Assembly (NCBI GenBank): GCA_027603945.1
Contig: JADIIU010000005.1
Coordinates: 124,001 to 188,000, forward strand
Direction of reading: 5' to 3'
Origin: Terramyces sp. JEL0728
Taxonomy: Eukaryota; Chytridiomycota; Chytridiomycetes; Rhizophydiales; Terramycetaceae
Length of the DNA stretch: 64,000 bases
Positions 52,791-62,562 of the stretch are shown piece after piece (the stretch's first letter is position 1; each line of letters opens with the position of its first letter). Position numbers and translations under genes: made by a program. A model generated the notes under the pieces. That model saw only the letters and a program-made list of their open reading frames with translations. It ran no database searches and was not told the DNA's origin.

Positions 52791-54253
52791 ATGGCTGTTG
52801 GAGTATTTGAATTGCAGTTTGATAACCAGAGGACTCTATTTCTTCCGGGGCAAAAGGTGGAAGGATTTGTAAACTTGAATTTGACAGCAAACACAAACAT
52901 TACTCTGCTAAGAGTGCGGTTAACCGGAAAAGTTGTCACTCACTTGCAGAAGGGAAATGCAGGACTTAGCAATGAAAATTCTACTATAACCATGTTCAAA
53001 GTTTGATTGTGATTAATCCAGGATTTTACAAATTTGGTTGGAGACGGGAATATGAATACTATGCCTGTTGAAGTACCTGCTGGAGACCATGTATACCCGT
53101 TCGAATTTAGATTACCACCGACTAGTTTACCTGCCTCATTTGAAGGGCCGTTTGGATCAGTAAAGTATGTGATCTCTGCTGTACTTGTAAAATCAGGTTT
53201 GAACCCCCTAATATAGGATACAAAAAGCAAATAATCGATTCGGAAATCATTATTCCGTCAACTAGAGATGTAGGCGTAAGTGATTTAGCCGATAGTGTCT
53301 CAATCAAGAAAGATGGATACGCTGGATTACTGTTTTGGAAATCTGGATACTTTTCAGTTACAGCATCTATCCCAAAAGGAGGATTTGCTTCAGGTACCCT
53401 TATTTTAACATCAAGAGGAAATTGCACCAATAACGCTGGATATAGTGAACCATTCGAACCATGGTCTTATTCTCCACAGGTAACTGATTCGTGACCGCAG
53501 TGTGTATCTTAAACAAAAAGTTACTTATGTTACCATTGATCGCACAAGGGGCCCTAGAACTGAACGTATTCATCGTTTAAATTATGCCGAGGAGTTTCCT
53601 CCCTCAATCCGTGAAATTAACAGACTGATCCAATTTCCAGTACCTCCAAGCAGTGTCATGAATCCTGATATCGATACAAGTATATTGAAGGTGCAGCACT
53701 TTTTTGATATCAAAATCCAATCTGGGGCGAGATTTTCCTCAATTATCAAAATTCAACTTCCAGTTGTAGTTGGTAACTGATTCTAACCATAGGTGGGTTT
53801 CCTTATTTATTATTTGAAGATTCTATGATGAGGCGATCGGTGGACACTCTCCCAAGATATGTTCCTTCCACGCAAGGCTCCTCAGTCGACAACGAATGGC
53901 GACCAAATAACCGAGGAAGTATACTATTCGACGACACTAATAATTCAGAATATGAGCTATCTACTGCCAATATGATACCCCCAGATTTAGAATATCCCGA
54001 AGAATCTGATAATTCGGACAGTCTTAACTTTTCAGTGGAAGATTTGGAGCAGCGTTCAATCACGCCAACTCAATTGACAGTATTGAATCGACAACTCTCA
54101 GGGTCCGAATTGCAGCTACATTCAGCTACACCCGGTGACATGGGATGTACCAAGGACGATCTGCAAACTGCTAGCCAAAGTAAAGATTCCGAAGACATGT
54201 CAGATGCGATGCATGGAATGATGGTAACAATAGAAAGAAGCGAAAAGTGCTAG
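52791..54253 (+). CDS. Arrestin-domain (ARRDC/alpha-arrestin) protein
   Basis: Alpha-arrestins recruit ubiquitin ligases to membrane cargo for endocytosis. 452 residues, six exons; introns at 53001-53021, 53197-53216, 53394-53415, 53480-53500 and 53773-53792. The N-domain begins VFELQFDNQRTLFLPGQKVE and GFVNLNLTANTNI, then YPFEFRLPPTSLPASFEGPF and GSVKYVISAVLVKSG. The C-domain has GYFSVTASIPKGGFASEEIA, PITLDIVNHSNHGL and FFDIKIQSGARFSSIIKIQL. The last ~130 residues are acidic and disordered, with no PPxY, so direct binding to a Nedd4-type ligase is not evident. Order and length match ARRDC1-5. Confidence 0.88.
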
Positions 54254-54312
54254 TTAAAATAAAATTCTATTTATACTAAATTTATTCTTGATTTTACACG
54301 TAATTTTTTAAC

Positions 54313-57300
54313 ATGACACTAGTGTTAGACGAGCTTCTCGCCTTTCGAGAAGATTATCTTCGACAGGGCGGCAACAACACCAATATCTTATTACAAATTT
54401 CCAACCTAGAAAAAGAAATACTAAATACGAGATCCAAACATGACACTTCAAATAATGGCATTTTGGATGAAATCAAAACCAACCACGAAAAAGAAATTCT
54501 AGTGCTTGAGAATGAACGAGAAAAATCTATATTACAATACGAAATCGAACAACTTCATTGGTAGTTTTTTCTAATGCTTGTCTATTAACATCTGAAAAAA
54601 GCAAAGAAAATGACCAATACTATGTTGTTGATATTGCAGACTTGAAAAAAGCAAAATATATTAAAGAGATAGGATTTGTTCTTGAATTTTTATTCTGTAA
54701 AACTCAGGACAATGATTCAAACATAAAGTTGACATTCTCGATATTTCAAGGCGATAAAGCCAAGACCAGCATAAAAACAATTCATAGCAAGGAAAACAGC
54801 AGAGGAGTGTATATTTTGTCCCAAAAGCAGTCATATTCGAAAGTAAGCAGTATCTAATATAACAGTTTGATTCAAATGACGGGGTAAAAGTAATAATGGA
54901 TGTTCGCAAACTAACAGAATCGTCAAGAGAGAAAAAAATAGGATGGACCTCTTTTCCTATTTTCAACAAAAATGGCGATTTACACTATGGCCACTGGAAA
55001 ATTAACTTGAATTACTACCCAATTAATTTTATAGATGAAACTTTTGACAACTCCCAAAAGAACTTCAATTGCCAAATAGTATATCGTATTTATCCCAATT
55101 ATTCACCTCAACCTGAAAGGCTCCTCAAATTAATTGCAGATGAAAGCATATATCTGAATTTTCAATGCCAAAAAGAATACAAGTCCGAAATGCCAGCACA
55201 ATCAACAGATGTCGTGTTGCCTCCTGAACTTAAAATTGAACCATTGGGCGAGCCAAATATAGTCACATCAAAGAAATTGCCTTTCCTGAAGCAAGACAAG
55301 CATAAACACGAAAGTAAAAATATAAAGCAGGAACAGAAAAACGCTCCGCAAAAAACAAACACAGAAGCTACTGCTGAGCAGCCTATTTCTACAACAAATG
55401 AAGAGAAAGTGACCAAAAAAGTTGGTAGCAAACAACTTTCTATTGGGTTTCAATTCAGCGAAATCAATAATCTGAATTGTCCTCAGTCTGCAAAATACTT
55501 GCTAAACTTTAAAGCCACTGATGGCAAATCATCCACTCTACTTTTTAAAACATCGGAATGCGAGGTACTCTTTTTCTTACCAACCCAAGCCTGGAATAGT
55601 CAGCAATCAGTATGGCTGGGAATTTGGATACTTTTCAGAAACATTAATTGATTTGTCTTCAAAGAAAGGATGCATCGAGCTTGTAGTAAATATCTATTGT
55701 AATTTTAGGGAATAACCTCCAAGAATACCTCAGAAAAAGTGTTGGCAAGTGCAACCTTTGACATGTTTAAATATCATTTTTCGGAGCCATTTGGTTATTC
55801 ATCCTTAATTCATAGATATAAACGATGGATCCCAATCTATTATTTTGGAAGGAGAAACCCTCATCGGAAAGGCCAACCTCCCTGTTCGTGTGTATAAGCC
55901 AAAATTTGGAAGACCAGCAATTAAAAAATTTTGTCCGAGACTAATTGTTCCAGATATTCCCGAAGAAGCATTTTACTTTGTACCTGTTCAAGTGGACGAC
56001 TCTGGGAGCAAGGACGATATCAGTTCAATTACAATTTACATTGATGCAGGTCCCTTTTGTTAATATAGGCCGATTTTTACCAGATAACTGTACCGCTACT
56101 CGCATCTCTGGCACAATATATAATATAGGGAAAAGATCCCTCTTAAAGAATTGTAAGATTGTCACAAAACAGGATCTTGATCAATCTGTGTACAATCCTG
56201 AATATAAGGTATTTTAAACTAACATCTAGTACTCGGTCACATTTAAAAAAGGCGATGTACCGGCCTACAGCTTGCTTTTATTAGAAATACAAACTCTCGA
56301 TATTATTTCGAGAGAAATCACCACCGTTGGCTTTGCAAGTGTGCCATTATTTTCTGCAGCTGAGTCGCAGAAACCCACCGATTTTAAATATCTATTTGGT
56401 GCGTTTCAAATTCCTATATATGTAGACCCTTTTAAACAAGAAAATTGGGGCAGTTTTTGGAAACCTAACGGTATGAAGAGGTTTGAAAGAGCACTAATCA
56501 AAGGACCAGAGTTCCTTGTGCCACATTACTTGTTAGAATCAGTGCTAATGAGGGGGAAATAGCGGAATATTCCTCCAAACAGTTTCAGACATTTGAAGTT
56601 GATAAACCACTGTCTAGTGATTTAAACTTGTACTATTTTGTATATTCTCAAAAAAAGTCATTTAGCGTTCGAGACAGATTATTAGCAATGGGAGACATTC
56701 CCAAAACAGTAACGCAAACTGAAGAAAGTTTAACTGTGTGGGCTACAAAACTATTCGAACAGAAAAGAAGTATAGCGGAATCAATTGATCTGTCGTATAT
56801 CGCAAAGTATGATCCAGCTTATGGATTTAAAATTGCGATAGATAAGGCTGAAAATTTGGAACAAAAAGGATTCACGGTCGCAGTAATTAGCTTTTCGACA
56901 TATCCCTTTAAAAAGGATCAAAAATTGAATTTGAAATACCCAAATGATATTTTATATACAAAATTTACCAATTTAAACTCAGAGTACAAACATCCCGAAT
57001 TCGACGATGGATATTTTGTAAGTAGGGTTTTATTAAGTGGTATAGACGTAGAAATTTCAACCAAGATGTTTGGACAATAATTGAGCTGTTCTCTATTTCC
57101 AATGAGGAAATTGATTCGATTGTAACAGTAACTAATGTAGGGATGGACTGCATGTCCAGTATTTCACCCACAAAAATATGTAAGAATGGGGAGGTATCAA
57201 TTACCATTATTTGAGGGTGATATTGATATTGAAAGCTTAATGCCCTACACTACCTTTGAGGATGCATGGAAAAACGAAGAATTGAGTGTATCTAAAAATT

Positions 57301-57547
57301 TTGGTTCAGTTACCATCCGAATTGTTGACGGCAGAAGAGAATCAGAGATAACCAAAGAGTCGGTAATAGCCAATTGACGCAGAACATCTCGGCTTACTTT
57401 CTTGGCGCAAGCTCGTCAAAATTCAAAAAGAGCGGCTATTCAAATCTCGTAAAGTCACTTAAACCAAAGAAATTGTCCAACGAGGAATTCGTAGAACAGG
57501 CCTACGCAGCCTTCGTTGATTACACGAACTTGCCATATATACCTTAG
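54313..57547 (+). CDS. CCDC17-like protein (coiled coil + repeated C2-like domains)
   Basis: 999 residues in 12 exons; introns at 54561-54580 (or to 54601), 54843-54865, 55565-55589, 55686-55708, 55794-55815, 56050-56068, 56209-56229, 56481-56503, 57018-57037, 57122-57140 and 57363-57382. A short coiled coil comes first (residues ~25-83). Two beta-rich modules follow, each with a GWT..P(I/V)F..GR/GHW motif (GWTSFPIFNKNGDLHYGHW and GWTACPVFHPQKYVRMGRYQ). Between them are the blocks IDAGRFLPDNCTATRISG and RTRVPCATLLVRIS, which I recall from animal CCDC17. A Lys/Thr-rich linker separates parts. Animal CCDC17 is expressed in ciliated cells; its role is unknown. The family name is from memory and deserves a search; the gene itself is secure. 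Confidence 0.65.
54561..54580 (+). other. Second candidate GT-TG intron (20 nt), or 41-nt GT-AG alternative
   Basis: GTAGTTTTTTCTAATGCTTG carries a CTAAT branch motif and ends TG. Splicing it turns HW-stop into HCLLTSEKSK in frame. An intron extending to the AG at 54601 (41 nt, with TTAAC at 54585-54589) also keeps the frame, but would be by far the longest in the window. I cannot choose from sequence alone. Confidence 0.4.
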
Positions 57548-57618
57548 TGGACGCATTTGAATTGTGAATGTGGATATGTGCTTAATATAATACTGAATGA
57601 ATTGTTTGACGCGTTTTT

Positions 57619-58284
57619 ATGGAACATACACCATTCTCTATCGCTGAATACACAAATGGCCAGCTAAATAGTGACAATTGCGGGAGTGATGATACTCTAA
57701 TCTGTAGTAGTAGAGCTCATGGTATTGAATTGCATCAACAGGTGTATAGTAGCAAAGCAAAAATGGATCATTGCAATGGATATCGTATTGGCGTCGAGAA
57801 ACCATTTGCATTCCAGTTTTATACCCGAGGATGAAGAATATATCAATGTTGTGGTTGAAACGCCAGAAGAAACCTCAAAAGACTTCCCAGACCTGACTAA
57901 TTATGGTTGGTAATAGTTAACCGAGATAACTCAATATACAACATGGAAAAGAATCTTCAAAAGTCAACGGCGTTACTATCAAGGTTACTTTGGAGATACG
58001 AGTTGTTGGAACTCGCTGGTTACAGCCAATTCAATCACCAAATTGACTGGAAGCGTGTATCTTTCTGTAAGCTAAGAAATACATTTTCAGATTATTTTTC
58101 AAAAGGTAGAAAGATGGAATACAGCTTTCACCAATTTCCACAGAAATCGGAGCAGCCAACAGTCAGGTTCCAACTTAGACCAGATAGCGGTCGTATACAT
58201 ATGTCCAGTACATCAGGATCTCCGTTTACCCCTCTAATTCATGGGAGTTTTCGAGACATCGAGAAAGGTTCAAATATAGAATAA
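57619..58284 (+). CDS. Unrecognised 207-residue protein
   Basis: Three exons; introns at 57686-57707 (22 nt) and 57906-57925 (20 nt). The spliced product opens MEHTPFSIAEYTNGQLNSDN and has a likely amphipathic helix CINRCIVAKQKWIIAMDIVL. An acidic section follows (IPEDEEYINVVVETPEETSK), then a Trp/Tyr-rich helix (TALLSRLLWRYELLELAGYS) and a basic, disordered end. There is no signal peptide or transmembrane helix and no family I recognise. The first intron is the only one of usual size that links the start to the long downstream frame, so the N-terminus is less sure than the rest. It lies 71 bp after the CCDC17-like gene and 27 bp before frataxin, same strand. Confidence 0.6.
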
Positions 58285-58311
58285 AATCCCAAAATTTTTG
58301 AATTTCAAAAA

Positions 58312-58734
58312 ATGTTTTTGAAAAGTAGAATATTTCGAATTGTTAATAGCAGAATCAGATTAAATTCGACGTTAACTGAAAGTGAATACCATAAATATGC
58401 GGATATATATTTTGATAATTTGGTAGAATATTTGGAAGATTTTGGCGATCAAACCTCCATTCAAGGCTATGACGTCCTATACTCTGTAACTGATTCTTGA
58501 CAATAGAGCGGAGTCATGACTCTTAAGCTTGGGGAAAAAGGAACATATGTGGTCAACAAACAACCTCCCAACAAGCAAATATGGCTTTCATCGCCAATGT
58601 CAGGACCAAAGCGATTCGATTTGAACAGCACAAAGGACATGTGGGTTTACAGCAGAACAGGAATCGGAATCAATGATTTATTAGACCGTGAATTATCCGA
58701 ATTGTTGAGTAGTAAAATCAAAACCCCAAAATAA
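58312..58734 (+). CDS. FXN: Frataxin
   Basis: Mitochondrial activator of iron-sulfur cluster assembly. 133 residues, two exons; intron at 58486-58506 (21 nt). The presequence [20 protein letters not shown] is basic and amphipathic. The acidic first helix [19 protein letters not shown] is followed by GYDVLYS and, after the intron, [20 protein letters not shown] and [17 protein letters not shown], the frataxin signature. [18 protein letters not shown] completes the fold. Length is typical for the mature protein plus a short presequence. Its stop is 2 bp from the convergent bL9m stop. Confidence 0.96.
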
Positions 58735-58736
58735 AA

Positions 58737-59363
58737 TTACTCGATATCTTTTATTATAATCTTGATGGAAATTGGATCTATATCTTCAGAAATGGAGATG
58801 GTTGCTTGATGTTCACCAATTTCCTTGAATCTCCCTTGAATTTTTTCCTTGTCAATGTTTATATTCAAATTTAGTAAGGAATTTGCGATATCAGTTGGGG
58901 TGACAGACCCGAATATTTTGTCAGAGTCCTTCTTAATTCTTACTCTTTGAAAGTCCAAACTTTGAATTTTTAATACCGCATCTTTCAGTTCTATATCCGA
59001 CATGATGTGTTCAATTTGCTCAATTGGATTTGCTGTTTGAATCGAATTGATATTGTAAGGAACAGTGACTACAGCAGGAGTAATATTTTCCAAAACATCT
59101 GCAGTTTCTTTTAATGGAGGAACCCAATTATCTGGTAAAATAGGTATTCCTCTATGTCTTGGCACATAATAGGCTTTTTTGAATGGTACCAAGTAATTCC
59201 TAGCATAACCCAAGTTTGCAAGGACGATATCCCCTGCTTTTCCCAGTCCCTCCACGTTTTCCTTGAGAAATAGATGAATGTCCGGCTTCTTGAATTTAGT
59301 CCTCTATCATTAATGAATAATCACTATCTGGTGTTTTAAATTTACTGGAAATAACAATTTCAT
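58737..59363 (-). CDS. MRPL9: Mitochondrial ribosomal protein bL9m
   Basis: Large mitoribosomal subunit protein. 201 residues, two exons; intron at 59304-59324 (21 nt) after the first 13 codons (MKLLFPVNLKHQI). The bL9 N-domain is clear: IHLFLKENVEGLGKAGDIVL followed by GYARNYLVPFKKAYYV (bacterial-type GLGKKGDVV..GYARNFLIP). The C-domain keeps SDKIFGSVTPTDIANSL, the RKDG..LFGSVT equivalent. A linker of about 60 residues lies between. Start ATG 59363 is divergent from a small ORF at 59395. Confidence 0.9.
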
Positions 59364-59394
59364 TTTTTTGATTGAGAAAAAAAAGTTTGAAATA

Positions 59395-59517
59395 ATGCCA
59401 AAGTCTGCTCGCACAATCTTTGGAGGAAACAACTTGGCTCAGGCTGTAATCCTGGCTGCTTGCTGCTTGCTGATGCTGATTAATGATTCTGTGCGTAGAA
59501 ATTTACTCAGAGTTTAG
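59395..59517 (+). CDS. Possible small single-pass membrane protein (40 aa)
   Basis: ATG 59395 opens 40 codons with one hydrophobic helix (LAQAVILAACCLLMLI) between a short basic N-terminus (MPKSARTIFGGNN) and a basic end (DSVRRNLLRV). Size and shape resemble small mitochondrial or ER membrane subunits (for example Tom or OST4-type), but there is no diagnostic motif. A 20-nt intron at 59489-59508 (GTGCGTAGAAATTTACTCAG) is also possible and would change the last residues. The divergent position 31 bp from the bL9m start supports a real gene. Confidence 0.4.
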   Translation: MPKSARTIFGGNNLAQAVILAACCLLMLINDSVRRNLLRV

Positions 59518-59635
59518 TTTGCGTGCACGGTTCTCTCTGTAGTTGATTTCAGCCCAATATCAAGCATAAAATCAATGAGAATATCTCAAGGGAATACTGG
59601 TTATAAAAGTTTGCTTTTTCAAAAAAAAGTGTGAA

Positions 59636-60238
59636 ATGCAAAACCCAAGTTCATCTCCAACCACAGGAGCAGTAGCACAGTTGAATCGAGTACTTGAAAG
59701 TTAAAACATTAGAGATATCAAAAGCTACTAGATGATCTAACTCCATTTACAACCCAAAGGTGGACTGGAACAGGGATTCTTGGTTTACTGTATATTATCA
59801 GGGCAGTTACTGCTAATGGCTGGTATATTGTTACAGTAGATTGTTTTTAATTGCAGTATGCCCTCGGAATTTATTTGTTGAATGTATTCCTTGCATTTTT
59901 GACACCTAAATTTGATCCAGCTCTTGAACAAGAATTAAACGATGCAGAAGATGACGGTCCAATGCTTCCAACAAAATTGGATGACGAATTCCGCCCCTTT
60001 ATCAGAAGATTGCCAGAGTTTAAATTTTGGTAACTGAATTTAATCCAGGTATTATTCCACAAGGGCTTTCTTGATTGCTTTCACCTGCACCATGTTTGAC
60101 GCTTTTGATTTACCTGTATTCTGGCCTATCCTTTTAATGTATTTCATTTTATTATTCATCCTCACAATGCGAAGACAAATTCAACACATGATAAAGTACA
60201 AATATGTTCCTTGGAATTTGAACAAAAAAGTACTTTAA
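59636..60238 (+). CDS. RER1: RER1, Golgi-to-ER retrieval receptor
   Basis: Multi-spanning early-Golgi protein that returns escaped ER membrane proteins and unassembled subunits. 179 residues, four exons; introns at 59690-59712, 59836-59856 and 60030-60048. Family blocks: [86 protein letters not shown] and [18 protein letters not shown], then [16 protein letters not shown]. Length matches yeast Rer1 (188). Mammalian RER1 also acts on gamma-secretase assembly, and nicastrin is encoded here, but 30 kb away. Confidence 0.96.
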
Positions 60239-60314
60239 ATTAATCTTAGAAGTATAATGCAGCCGCACCAGCGAAACCAAATCAATAAAGATATTCTAAA
60301 CAAAACTTGTTTAA

Positions 60315-62448
60315 TCAAATAAAAACGTAGCTGATAAAGGAGCTATAGTCGTAGCCTTCAGCTTTCTTTGGCAATTGTGTCTTCAAATACTCTACTACTT
60401 GCGGAGTTAATCCACCGCGGTAGAAATCAGCTTCGGTGACAAAGTCTTTGTCTCCAGCCAATGCCTTGAAAGCAACAAACAAGTGATCTTGGGTTAATTT
60501 GTCTTCCTCTAAGCTTCTGGCGTATTCAATAAACTATTTTAGCATCATATTACTTGTTCAAAGTTAATTTCATTGGAGCCTTGAGAAGTCTTCAAGAAAG
60601 TGTTTTCAAATTCGTTTTGGTCAAGAACAGTACCTTCTGCTTGCAATGCAGCTTTGAATTCTTCACGAATGAGGCCATTGGAGTTGTCTTTGTCAAAGAT
60701 GCGGAAAGTTTCGGAATACTGTTCCAGTTGTTGCGGAGTAAAGTTGGTCTTTGATCTGGCGATAATTTGATTTTCAATGAATGCAGTCTTCTTTACTAAG
60801 CTTTGAGCAACCAATTCATATTCAAAGGACAAGTCTTCAACAGAATAAATAGTGTATCTAGGTTAAGAAAAAGTACTCATTGTCTTCAATATTGGCTTCA
60901 ATTAATTGGGAATCTAATCCAGTCAATTCAGACAATTGTTCGCCAAATGGAGTGATCTGGCTTTGCAATTTTTTGGTAACTAGAAGTTGAGTTTCAAGCC
61001 CGCCATCTAAAGATGCTAATTGCAGGGAAATATTATTCAAAGCTTCTTGTATTTGACTAGCAGCATCTGCAAACTTTCTTCTCAAAGCATCTTTAGCACT
61101 TTTGTTAGTACCATATTACTCTCGAATGTAGTTGGTCAAAGTTCTCTTTCTTGAGGCTTCGGATAGAACAAGGGCTGTCCAGTGACTGTCAAGTTGGTCT
61201 TTGGTCAAATGGGCTGGTGGAGCATATGATCTCAAATTATAGGTCTTTAATTTAGTTTGGATATTTCCAAGCAACGAGTCCAAATCTCTCCTTTCAGTCA
61301 CCCATCCTCTCTTTTTAGTTCCTTTGTATTTTTCGAATTCCAAAAGTTGGGTTCTCGCATCCAAGTATCCAGAGAATTGCGGATTGACCCAGGTTCCTTG
61401 GATTTGTGCTAAAGCGTCAATTAGTGCAGTGGCTCTCTTTTCATAATCGTTTTGCATATCCCAAACGTTTTGAAGAAGCTTCAATTAAAAACGAATACCA
61501 GTCCTAATGCGCCAACTCTTCTTCCTGCAACACCAAATTTATCCAAAGCAGAGAATGCGTGGAAATATTGCGCAACGTACGTCATTACGGATCTTTCATC
61601 AGGCTAATTTAATTTTGAATTACTCTGATTACATCGACAACATCCTCAACTGCAAACAGTTTTGGAATACCCAAGTGCTTTTCTGCAATATCGAATGCTA
61701 ATTGGGTATTTGCATGCTTTTGTTTCTGATATTACGCTATGATTACCTTGTCCAAGGCCCAGTAATTCAAAAGGTCTGGACGATGGCGATGGATCAAGGC
61801 ACACAATGCAAGACCATCCATCCAGCTCGAAGTAAAGTTTGAAATCTTGAAATCTGCCTCGTAAGGAGCAGTTCTTCTTTGACACCACAACAAAAGACCT
61901 TCTTTGGCAGTCAAACCTTCTTCGCTGATTTCTGCAATGGAGAATCGCAAAATAATTGTCCAAATCAAACCCAAAATCAATTTTTCATTAGAGTCGACAA
62001 TATCCTACAGTTATAACAAAATACTTCTGCTCCGATATTGGTGAGATTTACCCCTCTCTTCTTGATAAATTCTAATGCTTTGTTCTGATTTTCAATTTTC
62101 TGCAGTCTAATTCTTGGATTTCTGTTGAATTTACCAAGAGATTCGTCCCCGATAACCTCTATCGTTATACATTATCTACGCAACAATAAAATCAAATTTT
62201 CTCCGTTTGAAAGATCGGTTGTCAAGTCTACAATTGGTGGAGCACCGCATTCCTTCAGGTGGATATTTATCCAGTTGGTAAAGGCTGGCGTTACTCGTTA
62301 ATTACTCTTTTTTTGTACTTGCTCCCAACTCTTGTCAAAAATTCTATATTAAATAAGCGGGTTACTTGGCAGTGTCAGTAACTGTTTCTGTCGCTGCTTT
62401 GCTCAAATCTTGGTTTGAAGTTTTCACAGTAGTAGTTCTTTCGAGCAT
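60315..62448 (-). CDS. Alpha-actinin (short, yeast-like form)
   Basis: Actin cross-linker. 642 residues in 11 exons; introns at 62344-62365, 62285-62305, 62159-62179, 62005-62024, 61726-61746, 61604-61623, 61479-61498, 61099-61119, 60858-60876 and 60534-60553. Two CH domains form the actin-binding region: [20 protein letters not shown], then [20 protein letters not shown] and [20 protein letters not shown]. The neck [20 protein letters not shown] matches the conserved linker after CH2. The rod is short, about two spectrin-like repeats ([40 protein letters not shown]). The C-terminal calmodulin-like part has one canonical EF-hand loop ([17 protein letters not shown]: [13 protein letters not shown]). 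Size and rod length resemble fission-yeast Ain1 (two repeats), not animal actinin (four). Confidence 0.94.
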
Positions 62449-62562
62449 GATTCAAAAGTTAAAAAATTCACGTCACCAGATAGGGGATTTGCATATCGCG
62501 GATGACGTTGAATAAACAAGAATAAAAAGAAAGTGTTATTTTACTATAAAAAGATCCAGCCA

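Noticed and set aside
59690..59712. A 13-nt intron in RER1 (GTTAAAACATTAG)
   Set aside because: It contains the frame stop but leaves the wrong phase; the 23-nt intron starting at the GTAC ten bases upstream gives [12 protein letters not shown], the family sequence.
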